A DNA stretch of 64,000 nucleotides from Cryptomeria japonica (Eukaryota; Streptophyta; Pinopsida; Cupressales; Cupressaceae). The notes beneath the pieces are model-generated. The model was not told the origin of the DNA. It was given only the letters and a program-made list of their open reading frames with translations, and ran no database searches. Of this stretch, positions 36,501 to 45,337 are shown in pieces. The translations under genes and the position numbers were made by a program. Location: NCBI RefSeq assembly GCF_030272615.1, contig NC_081412.1:22536432-22600431 (forward strand). The letters run 5' to 3'. Within the stretch, counting starts at the first letter, position 1. Each line of letters starts with the position of its first letter.

Positions 36501-39500
36501 ATGGTTAACATATTTCCAAACGGAGGAGCATGCTCGGGAAGGGTCTCGATGAACTCCTTTTATATTCATCAACTTGATTGTCTTTGATTTCAGTAGCCGT
36601 TACTAAGTGAATAAACGGTGGATGCTTATAAGTTTCAACTTCAATTAAAACTTATTTATTCATATTTAATAATAAATATTAATTAAATAGTAATATTTAA
36701 TAAATTTCAAATAATTATTATGATAATTAAAAATAATTTCAATTAGGCTTCTTATATATAATGATCAGGGAGGGGACATGACATTGTGGCTTACTCCCAC
36801 TATGCCAAAGTTTAATGGGCTTATCTTTCTCCATGATTAGCATTTTACAAAAATCATTAAAGCAACTTGATATTTGAACATCACCTTGTTTGAAATGAAG
36901 AGAGCAAAGACTCATAGGGTGACTTGGGACTTTCACGCACAATGTCTGCTTGCTGTTGATCCTTCCTTTGACAGTCCATTCCACATTTGCCTCATTGATA
37001 TTGAATATCTTAGATTTTTGATATAGATAATTCTCTCTTGTTAAACTCTGTAGGATCAAGTGTAATTAAATTCCTTTCAAGCTTGTATGCTTGCCTATCA
37101 TCAGCTGCATTGAAGATATTCTCTAGTGTATCCCACACTTACTTTGGACACTTCTCGCCCACCACTTGGAATCAAAGCTCAATCATCACATTCCTTCCAA
37201 TCGTCACTGTAGAATTGTCCTTCGGATTGGTGTATTCTAGAATTTTCCTTTCATCTTTTGTCTTGACTTCAAAGTCATCAACAACTCTCCATAGACCTTT
37301 TGCCATTATGGTGAACTTCATCTCTTATAATTGATCCCACTTAGGGGTTGTGCAAGCAAATCCTTCTCCATCTTCTTTACACAATCTTCTTTGCCTAGAA
37401 TTCTCAAAGACATTCTCACTTCTCCACATGGTAGATCTTGGAAAGAGCTTTCTAACAATATAAAATTGTCCAAGTTTTGAATTCATTTGCCAAAGCCATG
37501 GTTTCTAGAAAATTTGTAGATTTTTCCACCAAAAAACAATAATATAACTATTTGAATATCAAAAAATTTCTCCAGTAATTGGTTCCTGTCATGTGTTGGC
37601 CTTAATCAACCACTTCCCAATCCTCAAATTTTTGATAGGGACAACTTGGAGCTTTCAGATATTGAAAATGCATTGTCTAGATTGTCTTGCTTTGCAAAGC
37701 TTCTCTCTTCATGCAATAGAAACCCTAACTCTGGATGACAAAATTTCACCAATCTTCTTTGTAGTCATCTTCAGTCTAAACTTTTTAGAAATATGCGGTC
37801 CCACCATGTCTTCAATAACGTAGGATGCAACTTTGTCATGTAATCTTCACTCCTATGAATTTTCAATAATTCTTGCAAGGTGTGATGGCCTTTGTACCAA
37901 GGGTCAAATCCTTGGATCTAATACCATATTAGAATCATTGAAACATTTGCCATTTGATCCTCAATCATCTGCTCATAGCAAGAAAGCAAAATACCAACTG
38001 ATGGGCAACAAATAGAGATATTGATAGTGCGTGAAGGCATCAGAGAACACTAGAACTGAAGAAACTCACTGGAATGAATGTGTAAGAAGACAAAAGATAC
38101 TTTGCCTAAATAGAGACCTCCTAGGAAGAAAAAAATACTCATTTCTCCTTAGGCTGACCTGTTCACATGAATTTCATATTTAAATCTATATTACTTATTT
38201 CAATAAGCCAACTATGATTTGTTACTCAAATTCAGTCTCTAAAAGTAGGTTTTCATATTCTATGTAGAAGAATCTGAAGGTTATAGAAATGTATGGAGTG
38301 TGCAGTTGATTTTGAGCACTTGGGTGTTTGAGGTGTAACTGTCCAAACCAAAAGAAGTTGCTGCACTATTAAAAGAATTGGATGTTTGAGCATGTAAATG
38401 GGTATGAGATAATTCTATCTCAGGCATCTAGAATCCCAAACAATAATGGAGCATATAAAATATGCTCCAATGCACCTCAAAAGCCTGCTTACTCTGATCA
38501 AACAAGTGAAATAAAATAATGTTGGTGTGAATAATGTTTCATACCTAGTAAAGGTCTTATACCTAGCTAGTTCCTAGTAGGGAACTTATTCACATGACTT
38601 AAGTTTGCTTAGGTTCTAGGTGTTCTTCTAGAAGTGTAAGTTGTCTAGATAAGATCTTATCATATCTTATCTTTATGACTTTATTTAATTCTAGTTACCT
38701 AGGTCATTTAATAATTGTTTGAGGCAGTTATCTCATAACATAGGATTAAGGGATGTCACAATCTTGTGTAATCAACCTTGTTTTTATGAGCAAGGCCTTC
38801 TAATTGTATATTTCATATTCAATCAATCAATCTTGCATTATTGAAGCAAACTATTCTTGCCATTTTCCATCTTGTGGAAGATATTTTGGTCTAGTATCCG
38901 ATCCTGGGGGTGTTGAGGAGTAACCATTAACTCCTACATTGTATTAGAGCTCTAGTGCTACAGATTCCTTTCCACATCTAAGGAATGTCATCAAGCTTGA
39001 AGAATTTGTTGGGTGCAAATTGGGGTTTCAAGGACCTCATGGTTGAATCCAAGGCAGCAAAGAACGTTAGGTTTTCCTTTTGTTTTGTGAAATTTGTATG
39101 GGTTTCAAGTAGTGTTAAAATTGTGAGAGCCAAGAGGTAGCTAATTTTTAAGTCGACTTTGGGCCAATTTTGACTGTGTTATCTCATTCATAAGGCTTGA
39201 AAACTTCAAGATTGACTGCCAAATCATCTAAAACAAAGTCTTTTGTTCAGGGGGCATCAAAGGTTTTTTCATTTGTTTTCTTAGTTGTACGGATCCATAC
39301 TTGGCCGTATAGGGCACACTATACAAATCATGCAATTGTGGTAGAAAATATCGACCTCCCTGTCCATCAAAATGTTCTTTGCTCATTCAACACTTTTTTT
39401 TAATTTCTGTTGGCAAATGGTCAGCGCTCCCCTCGGGATTCGTGACAAGGGACTAACCGCCTTTCGTTGGATCCATATCTCTACAGTTTGTATTGGGCGT

Positions 39501-42500
39501 TGACAGATTGGTCTTTTGATGCAACGGCAAATTGGGCCAACAAATGGTATCAGAGCGTTGGGTCATGGGTTCGAATCCCCTCAGGTAACGCTGAGGGGGA
39601 GATTGTTGGCAAAATGGTCAGCGCTCCCCTCGGGATTCGTGACAAGGGACTAACCGCCTCCCGTGCGAGATCCATATCTCTACAGTTTGTATTGGGCGTT
39701 GACAGATTGGTCTTTTGATGCAACGGCAAACTGGGCCAACATTTTCCCTCGTGTAAGGTCTACATGTGGTTGCATAATTTTTGTAGGCTATGTCACACCA
39801 TACATTGTTGGCGCATGGTCTTTTCATTCGCTACAAGATCTGTGCATTTTAAATTGTTTTATTTATATAAAATTTGGTTTTTTTTTTTAATTCGCCATTT
39901 TTTGGTTTTGTTGTGGATATTTTGTTTAGCACCCAATCAATGACCCCGTGGTCTTGTTGGTGACCACTGCTTCACGGAGGGAGCTAAAGGCTTCAACTGT
40001 GCATGCCCAACCATCATTCAGCCTGACACCATCACTACCTCTTGTTGCCTGTGGGGGTGACATTCTTGGTTTTGCCTAGCACTTGCCTATGGTCACATGG
40101 AGGATTGAATTCTAACACCCAAGAGCACTATTTGACCCCGTAGTGCCTAAAAGGGGTTTTTTTTCAATTGCATAAGTATTTGCCACAGTAAGTTTTTGAA
40201 AAAGAAGATATTGTTGGAAAGCTGGTTTCGTGAATTTCCAATTGTGCAAGCTATTTTCTAGAATTTGTTGTTTGATGACAGTAATTGCTGTTTGAAGTTA
40301 GATCACCATTTTTTGGCTCTTGAGCTCATTACTTTTTTGCCACAATCTTCGATTTTTCGTAATTATTGCCGCATTGGAAAGGTAGTGAGAAGCTCTTCAT
40401 AGCAATCCATGCACTTTTTCTTGTTTATGCCCCAAGTATATGTTTGTTACAGTTCTTGACTGATGGGTATCTTGATGGATTACTTGGATATTTGCCTTTT
40501 GGCAATTGGGGAGGTGTGAAAAAAAAACAGATATTTGCAAGTAAATTGCCCTCACGAATCATGCTAGCAATCAGATAAAAGACTGGCAGTCTTGGGAATT
40601 TTGCCAGCAACCAGAGGAAAATGTTGGTAATCTGATCTGAATCAGATCAACAATTGGGCCAGGTGGCAATTTATAACGATTATAAATGTATTTTTCTACT
40701 ATGATGAAATATATATAAAATTTAAAAAATAACTTTAATTGGCACAATTGTACAAAATTAAATGCAGAATAGAGTTGATTACTGACAGGTCAATGGCAGT
40801 TGTCAAGTGTTAAAGGTAATCATGCTTTTTTGGTCAACAGCATCAACATCATCAGCTGGTTCATTAGAAGTTAGAACGACAAGCAGCATTGGCATCTATT
40901 CCACTAGTTGCAATATGCAAGTCCTGTGTAGCAGCTTCATGCCCCTCTCACTTTAGGGTGGGTTAGAGTTTTTAAATTTTTTTTTTTTTTTGTGTTCATA
41001 TAAAAAGTTGACTGTGTTGGGTAGGTTTGACCCAGATTAGTACAGGGTTCTGGCCTGGGTGTGTGGGTTCATCCTGGGTATGTTTAGACGTACTTGGACT
41101 GATCCCACAAGCCCAGAACAGAACCTTGGCTAAAGTTGGACTAGGATCTGTATCTAGGCCAAACTGGTTGCTGGGTATGGGAGGGGTTCTGGCTAGACGT
41201 ACTGGACTGGACCCACAGGCATGGGATAGAATCCTGGCCAAATTTGGCTGAGGATCTGTATTTGGTCCAAATCAGTCACAGTATGGGAGGGATTCTGGAC
41301 AAACCCATTACCAGATTGTGAATGCCATTGTGAACAAAGCCTAAACAATGAGTTATTGTGAAAATTGAGGAGTATCATGGCACTGGAGTATGTCACATTG
41401 TACCTAAGTGCCTAGAACCCCAGATAAATGTTATGTATTGTGAAGGCACATTCAAAATCCCAGATAATTTGCAAGATGACAGATTGAAAATTCCAGATGG
41501 TGGGACTGGAAACTCAATTTTAACGTGCCTGTATGACTGGTAATTTATGAAACAATGTGATAATGAACTTGCATCGCATGAAAAATTAGAAACCTGCTGG
41601 ACACCAAAGTTTCAGATAAGTTTAAAGCTTTGGATGTTAGAGCCCTTGGTTATGGTATGTGACAGATCTGGACAAAATTTTGAAATAGCAACATTAATGC
41701 TTGGACAGAACCAAACGATATTTACAAAATGATGACATCAAATCTTGGCCAGACCCAAGTAAAATTTATAACTTAAAGCTGGAATTGGAAGACATCTTGT
41801 GAAATATATCAGTATCATGAACCCTGAAGCAAGAAAGGTGCCCTTCAGTATCTGTATATATCTCTGTAGAATAGTCTCTTTTGCAAAAGCAGGCCACTAT
41901 TGGTATAGCAAATCAGTTATGCACTTCCAGTAGGTTGAGCCCTGTCAGTTGAGTTCCTCTTCCATTGTTTGAGAGTTCAAACTTCAAAGAATTGCATGTG
42001 GCGCTTTGACAAGCACTTGTGCTGCTAGGTGCTTTTAATGCTTTGCAAAGAGCAACTATGGCAAGATAGAGAAAATATTATGGATTCAAATCATTGGCTG
42101 TGTTTTATAGTGAATATGTTTGGATAAATATGATGACTAATGTTTCTGTTTCAAGTTTTTAACTTTTGCATAAAGAGACATGATTTTGATTTTGATTCTC
42201 AGACCCTTCCCTATGAATTCTTCAAATGTTTACTAATTAAATGGCAATGTATCACCATGAAATTTTTAATCTTTTTACTTTATGGTGAGAATGTGTAGAT
42301 AAATATGATAATTGTTGTTTTTGCCTCGGTATTTCCACTAACAGGCATGTTTCCGATTTTGATACTTGGACAATTCATTATGAATCCCTTAAACATTAGA
42401 CACTCAGTAAATGTCAATGAATCACCACGAGAAGTTTAATCTTATTTGCTTTGATGCTTAAGTGACAAAATACCATTTTTTCATAGTGTCATTAAAATTG

Positions 42501-43794
42501 TTTTTGCAATCGAAGTAAAATTTCAAGAACGCTTAAAATTCTTGAGGGCAAGTTGAATTAAGGTACTTACCTGTTGCAGGGGACTCCATTACCAACTTGT
42601 TCATGACCTAGGAATACAGACTCCATTATGAAGAAATCATGTAGAGTGGTACTTGTTGAGACATCGACCAGCTAGGACTCAAACCTAGGACCTTCCATAA
42701 GCTGCTGGAGTGCTCTACCACTGAGCTACTGGCCCCTCTTGGACCAGTCCATCATCGGTCTGGGTGCGGCTTAACACCAACACCCCCCCTTAAGCCACAC
42801 CTCTTGTGTGCTTGGGGCTCCTAGCCTGGACCTGGCTCTGATAATGAGACATGGACCAGCTAGGACTCGAACCTAGGACCTTCCATACGCTGCTGGAGTG
42901 CTCTACCACTGAGCTACTGGCCCCTCTTGGACCAGTCCATCGTCGGTCCGGGTGTGGCTTAACACCAACAGTACTAAAAAGATAAAACAAGTTCTAGGGG
43001 TTTCTCCAGTGAGACGTACATATTTTCTGGCATTGAGCATTCAAGTTGGTGATTAAAAATACTATAAAATAAGAGTGGTATTGCATGTTTCTAAGGGAGT
43101 GTTTGCAAGTTCAATTTCAAGGTTCAAACAACTCAAATAATTTCAGATGCATGCTATCAGCTTCCTTTTTCATATTAGGGGCTAGTAAGTATGGCTTTGA
43201 TTCATCGTAAATGCCTGCAATAGAGAGTAAACTATTTAATGGAGCTTTTAATTAATACATACTTTTACCTAATTCTATTATATTATCCAATTTCAATGTC
43301 GCGGGAGTCACATTCTTCACTTTTGAGTAGAAACATAGTGTTTGGCTTAGTGGTTAAAAAGATAATCAATGATGTCACGATTTTACATTCTCTACAACTT
43401 TACACTTCAAAGTTAAAACAGGTTCTGACAGAAATTGGTGTTAGACAGTAGCTTAGGTGTTCATTATGTAACTCATGTCTTACGTATTTTGAACATGATT
43501 GCACTTCGCTTATTTAGCATTCATTTTAAAATCCTTAACACGACAATGTATAATTTTGTTTTGTTTTGTTAAGACATGATTCTTCTTTTTTTTTTCAAAG
43601 TTTATTATGCATTTCTTTTTAATTACCTGGTAGAAGGCTAATTTTATCCTATTAATTTCTTTGAAACTTATTTTAACATCTCTGTCTACCTGTTAATTTG
43701 GCAGTCTAAAAAGTCAAAACGAAGACTTCGACAGCCTGCCCTTGTTCATCTGGCCTATGCAAAAGTTATGAAAAAGCTGAACTTTTGTGGTTAA
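21287..43794 (+). CDS. Mitochondrial ribosomal protein bL35 (L35), four exons, giant third intron
   Basis: Exons 21287-21511, 21616-21713, 21827-21911 and 43705-43794 join in frame to 165 codons plus TAA; every intron is GT...AG and phases match (0, 2, 0). Residues 1-75 are rich in Arg, Ser and Phe, as in a mitochondrial presequence (MQVLCRLRSAGLSLFERLPS). The mature part has the bL35 signature: YKSRFKTLASGQIKRW, then RVGKRHNAHSKSKKSKRRLR, then LVHLAYAKVMKKLNFCG. bL35 is a small rRNA-binding protein of the large subunit. The ending and the loss of the bacterial MKTHKGAAKR start favour the mitochondrial over the plastid paralogue. The protein shows no stop or frameshift, so I take the gene as functional. 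Nothing else in the window competes as a host gene. Intron 3 is about 21.8 kb and packed with retroelements. Transcription support would settle the exon ends. Confidence 0.9.
21616..21713 (+). CDS. bL35m exon 2
   Basis: Acceptor TTTTGCAG|ATG and donor TATTC|GTCAGT. It encodes a Lys-rich stretch (MIQKQSFASKKKPLKNLRVA, then PSKLKKTKMKSYS). I chose this donor because it alone gives the phase needed by exon 3; the GTAGCA five bases later would shift the frame. Confidence 0.83.
21827..21911 (+). CDS. bL35m exon 3
   Basis: Acceptor CGGCAG|GTCATA and donor CAAAG|GTAGAT. It encodes the core bL35 motif SRFKTLASGQIKRWRVGKRH. It ends in phase 0 at HSK. Confidence 0.9.
22500..23175 (+). repeat. Degenerate tandem repeat, about 50-60 bp units with a longer period
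   Basis: Variants of GGGGCATTGCTG...GGGGTTATGGGCTG...TTATTGCAG recur roughly a dozen times. A longer period of about 350 bp is suggested by two copies of a CCACCGTGTGA...GGGCTGCCTTATTGTA block near 22560 and 22910. No coding sense. Confidence 0.75.
23451..23655. repeat. Interleaved inverted repeats, order A-B-A'-B'
   Basis: Arm A (23451-23507) and A' (23553-23605) are inverted copies containing CTAGCTCCAAGCATTAGGAG and a TA run; apart from the length of the TA run they match exactly. Arm B (23518-23550) and B' (23623-23655) are inverted copies (ACTCCTAACTTCCTAACTAC in B) with one mismatch. B lies in the loop of A-A' and A' lies in the loop of B-B', so the two hairpins exclude each other in a simple fold. 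Confidence 0.88.
23656..26279. other. Intron sequence without recognised content
   Basis: Short open frames here have no protein-like sequence that I recognise. The stretch 25250-26160 has recurring TCTGATTTT and AATTCGCC words, possibly decayed LTR-type sequence, but no ends are visible. Confidence 0.4.
26280..27220 (+). repeat. Highly degenerate repeat built on a CC(C/A)AAGGACA word
   Basis: Segments of the kind GGGCGCAAATTAGATATTTCC followed by AAGGACA recur at irregular spacings of roughly 60-100 bp. The units are too diverged for a clean period. Confidence 0.45.
27399..28255 (-). repeat. 3' LTR of the intronic copia element
   Basis: It starts (plus strand) TGCTAAAATTAGAACC and ends ACATTAACA, 857 bp, aligning along its length with 32783-33637. 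The terminal TG here is followed by C where the other LTR has T. Confidence 0.93.
28260..28690 (-). other. Non-coding 3' region of the intronic copia element
   Basis: Between RNase H and 3' LTR there are repeated short words such as CATGGAGTCTCTCAACATGA and CACCATGGCTACTCCCATGA, several of them palindromic around CATG. Related words occur in the non-coding LTR element at 51130-51720. Confidence 0.6.
28692..31859 (-). pseudogene. copia pol of the intronic element: protease, integrase, RT, RNase H
   Basis: Protease DSGAS lies near 31750. GAG-pre-integrase LWHKKFAHLN is in the 31148-31690 frame, and the integrase runs from LIHSDLCG through RSDNGGKYTS to NGIAERKNRS (30837-31175). The 29223-30746 frame has the RT: KWLFKIKHAANGSVEKYKAR, then DVKTAFLNGVIEEEVFIEQP. 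The catalytic box reads LYVDLFLT (about 29597-29615), so the second Asp of YVDD is missing. The RNase H follows (FSDSDWAGCVPDKKSTS, then STAEAEYDA, then EIKYHYLRDMV and DILTKPLP). At least four stops or shifts separate the pieces. Confidence 0.92.
31860..32616 (-). pseudogene. copia gag of the intronic element
   Basis: The UBN2-type domain is readable as SKLNSAKDMFECLQSLYEFN, then HIKMTRGESVVSFFMKITEL and VMNGLPHSWESFIQGISGRN. A frameshift near 32040 moves the zinc knuckle (CFRCDKFCHFAREC, about 31910-31955) into another frame. The normal N-terminus lies upstream of 32616 in a broken stretch. Confidence 0.87.
32769..32782 (-). other. Primer-binding site, initiator tRNA-Met type
   Basis: The minus strand reads TGGTATCAGAGCGG directly next to the 5' LTR. 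Confidence 0.9.
32783..33637 (-). repeat. 5' LTR of the intronic copia element
   Basis: It starts (plus strand) TGTTAAAATTAGAACT and ends ACATTAACA, 855 bp, followed by the GTCTA duplication. Confidence 0.93.
33643..34210. other. Intron sequence next to the copia insertion
   Basis: Repeated GACAACTTTT words lie at 33690-33750. A purine tract (AAAAAAGAGGGGGG, about 33919-33932) is followed by GTCCCCATTTGCAATGGGG, which looks like the polypurine end of some LTR element, but no LTR pair can be shown. Confidence 0.4.
34212..34450 (+). repeat. Tandem duplication, 115-bp period
   Basis: Two diverged copies share AATAAGAACCT, TGCCTTTGTATG and GGATTTTCTGAAAAT in the same order, with a shift of 115 bp between the two GAACC positions (34231 and 34346). 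Confidence 0.75.
34600..37930 (-). mobile_element. Remnant of a third copia element: gag split by a solo LTR
   Basis: On the minus strand a decayed primer site (TGGTATTAGATCC, about 37917-37929) is followed by gag. EMKFTIMAKGLWRVVDDFEV then NVMIEL and VWDTLENIFNAADDRQAYKL read at 37038-37350 with two stops. The frame at 36784-37059 stops at the inserted LTR. It resumes at 34869 as HKLISARQKRKVRGKKPLLE, and the zinc knuckle CLYCGKYGHNICAC is near 34690-34730. The join across the insertion is in frame. Pol is not seen below 34600. Confidence 0.82.
34870..36783. repeat. Probable solo LTR with target-site duplication TTGTG
   Basis: It begins TGTAATGTCCC and ends GGGACATGACA, about 1.9 kb, with TTGTG at 34865-34869 and again at 36784-36788. 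It contains no coding sequence and splits the copia gag in frame. The long length and TG...CA ends suit an LTR left by recombination between two LTRs. It holds AT runs (35230-35400) but no clear internal structure. Confidence 0.78.
37930..38519 (-). repeat. Likely 5' LTR side of the third copia element
   Basis: It starts (plus strand) TATTAGAATCATTGAAAC next to the decayed primer site, so TG has become TA. The outer end is not visible; a plus-strand copia LTR starts at 38520. Confidence 0.5.
38520..38938 (+). repeat. Plus-strand copia LTR with primer site and leader
   Basis: It begins TGTTGGTGTGAATAATG and ends ACTCCTACA, about 419 bp. It is followed by TTGTATTAGAGC (38939-38950), a decayed initiator tRNA-Met primer site, and a short frame starting MSSSLKNLLGANWGFKDLMV at about 38988 that looks like a gag start. 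Nothing further of this element is readable. Confidence 0.65.
39408..39741 (+). mobile_element. TRIM (miniature LTR retrotransposon) with pol III B box inside
   Basis: Two direct repeats of 135 and 138 bp (39408-39542 and 39604-39741) start TGTTGGCAAA and end GGGCCAACA. Between them are only 61 bp. These hold a perfect primer site TGGTATCAGAGC (39545-39556), an exact tRNA B-box match GGTTCGAATCC (about 39571-39581) and a purine tract CTGAGGGGGAGA before the second repeat. Flanks are ATTTC and TTTTC, a four-of-five duplication. There is no coding capacity, so copying would need proteins from another element. Confidence 0.9.
39742..41086. other. Intron sequence between the two TRIMs
   Basis: No supported gene. 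It has T-rich runs (39870-39890, 40980-40992) and short open frames without recognisable protein sequence. Confidence 0.45.
41087..41304 (+). repeat. Tandem repeat, two 109-bp units
   Basis: Units start GACGTACT at 41087 and 41196 and share GGACTGGACCCAC-type, AGGATCTGTAT and CAAATC-type blocks; a partial third unit follows (GATTCTGGACAAAC). The spacing between starts is 109 bp. Confidence 0.8.
42666..42734 (-). other. tRNA-like sequence in the 3' LTR of the TRIM
   Basis: The minus strand reads GGCCAGTAGCTCAGTGGTAG and onward. The A box TAGCTCAGTGG is a full match and the B box GGTTTGAGTCC has one change. The ends GGCCAGT and GCTGGTC can form a seven-pair acceptor-like stem with wobble pairs, the D stem is GCTC/GAGC and the T stem is CTAGG/CCTAG. 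The anticodon arm is poor (TCCA/TGGA with an eight-base loop), so it is not a normal tRNA gene. Confidence 0.82.
42854..42922 (-). other. tRNA-like sequence in the 5' LTR of the TRIM
   Basis: Second copy, 69 nt. Here both pol III boxes match fully: A box TAGCTCAGTGG and B box GGTTCGAGTCC. The same arms can form as in the 3' LTR copy. With both boxes intact it could recruit TFIIIC. Confidence 0.82.
43705..43794 (+). CDS. bL35m exon 4 (terminal)
   Basis: Acceptor TTAATTTGGCAG|TCTAAA after a pyrimidine-rich stretch. It encodes SKKSKRRLRQPALVHLAYAK, then VMKKLNFCG and TAA. It continues the bL35 sequence of exon 3 exactly where the family does. A 29-codon exon this far away would be missed by most gene finders. 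Confidence 0.9.
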   Translation, partial: SKKSKRRLRQPALVHLAYAKVMKKLNFCG

Positions 43795-43944
43795 GAAAAA
43801 TGGGGTTGGACAAGCTCAGTTAAATGCACGTTTGTAATGAGATTTTGTTTAGATCTTTTCTATTCCATTTAAGTTTGAATTGCAAAAGAATATAATGCAT
43901 GTAGCACTAGAAAAATTTACATTGGTCACTTCATTGGGAACCTA

Positions 43945-44442
43945 GTTACCAGAAACGCGACGGGAGACATCCGTTTCGCGTTTCGATGGCCGAAACGGGT
44001 TTCCCGTTGCTGACGGCCGTTTCCAAGCGGTGATTTTCGTTTTTTCAGATTGCAGTTAAAATTTAAACAAAAGTTTAGGCATTTTTATCTTTTCCCTAAT
44101 TTGGAGGTGGAGTTAACATTAAGTTATAAATGCAAGCTGGAGTTTATAACTACCAATATTGGAGTTTACATTAATTTATAATTTTTGTATGACCAGTTAA
44201 CTATGACACATTTATTTTTGTCCTGGTGGTTTGGTTTTATTATATTCATTGTGAAAAGTGTTTTATATAAATTATTTTAAAATGAAAGAATGAAATTAAT
44301 ATTTTTTTAACGATGTTTAAATTTTTAATTAGAGATGTGTATTATAGTTTTTATTTTTAAAATTAATTTTGTTTTATTTTACAAATATATATATAGATGT
44401 GTATTATAGTTTTTATTTTTAAAATTAATTTTGTTTTATTTT

Positions 44443-44489
<47 letters not shown>

Positions 44490-44587
44490 CATCTATACAA
44501 TCCGTTTCTTATACGCAACCTTTTAAAATTGCGTTTCTCGTCACGTTGCCGTTGCGGTTGCGTTTCTCGTTTCTCGTTTCTGGTAAC
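43945..44587. mobile_element. MITE-like element with 13-bp terminal inverted repeats
   Basis: It begins GTTACCAGAAACG and ends with the exact complement CGTTTCTGGTAAC, 643 bp, without coding sequence. Both ends are rich in GAAACG/CGTTTC words. A clear target-site duplication is not visible. Inside is an exact 62-bp tandem duplication (44334-44395 and 44396-44457) running into a TA microsatellite to about 44486. It starts 151 bp after the bL35m stop codon, so it may lie in the 3' UTR. Confidence 0.75.
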
Positions 44588-45325
44588 ATAGATTGGGAAT
44601 GATTCTATTTGCATTAGGATTTCTGTAGAGTCCATTGGTTAATGCCAGCAATTTTCTGCGAGTTTAATTCCTTTTACTTATGTCAAATTGTTTTTAATAA
44701 TTTGTATTTCGCTTGTCTATTTTTGCAATTCAAATGGTATCCTAGATTTTGACCTAGAAACATGTTTGACTTAGGCAAGCCCCTAGAGAAGGGTATTAAT
44801 TGTGTAATGTATGCTAATTGAATAAGATGTAATTTAAGATATATGTTTCAGAAAAAAATGATCCAAGAAGCAGTATTTATAAGTGAAGTAGCCAACGCGA
44901 TTTAGAAGTTTTAGTAGTTAGTTGTCAGAGTGCAGTGTTTTCCCAATTGATAACGGAGAAGTTTTGTTGAACCCTTTTGCATAAGTTAACCTTCTATAAA
45001 AGAGGGCATTCCATTTTGAAAAATAAAGATTCGCCTACTCTCAATTTAATGCTAGCGTAATGTCATAATATGTACGATATCTTAATATGCAATGTAAAAG
45101 TTGATTATTTGTTGTATTTGTCCAAATGGCCTTTATCCATATTTGAGTATCATTTATCCGGAATGTTAAAAGTTTGTATACCATGTAAACATTTGGGAAT
45201 CATTCACGGTTGAAGTTAATTAACAGGCAAATGCTATTCTTTGAAATTGGTTTTACAAATCATTTTGCCAAATAATGGAAATGACATTTTGAATACACCA
45301 TTTATTGATTGCCAAGCAACAATCA
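44588..45325. other. Downstream flank of bL35m, no gene seen
   Basis: AT-rich unique-looking sequence. AATAAAG near 45020 could serve as a poly(A) signal but is far from the stop codon. Confidence 0.4.
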
Positions 45326-45337
45326 AATTATAATTCC

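Larger units (their letters stand above)
42654..42970 (-). mobile_element. TRIM whose LTRs each carry a tRNA-like sequence
   Basis: Two direct repeats (42654-42782 and 42842-42970, about 129 bp) flank 59 bp. The exact duplication GTACT lies at 42649-42653 and 42971-42975. On the minus strand each LTR starts TGTTGGTGTTAAGCC. Inside lies a primer site, TATCAGAGCC (42834-42843), that has lost a few bases at its junction with the 5' LTR, and a G-run (42783-42789) that can serve as the polypurine tract. No coding capacity. It sits antisense in intron 3 of bL35m, about 730 bp before exon 4. Each LTR contains a tRNA-like segment annotated separately. Confidence 0.9.
21912..43704 (+). other. Intron 3 of bL35m, about 21.8 kb
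   Basis: Bounded by GTAGAT and TTTGGCAG. It contains tandem repeats, interleaved inverted repeats, a complete copia element, a probable solo LTR within copia gag remnants, another copia LTR and two TRIMs. All the coding fragments inside belong to retroelements; I see no further host exon. Confidence 0.88.

Noticed and set aside
42666-42922. Two genuine tRNA genes on the minus strand
   Set aside because: The anticodon arm is poor, both copies sit at the same place in a pair of LTR-like direct repeats with an exact 5-bp duplication outside, and no terminator or processing signal is evident.
44397-44635. Frames with long Tyr-Ile repeats on both strands
   Set aside because: They are translations of the TA microsatellite inside the MITE-like element.
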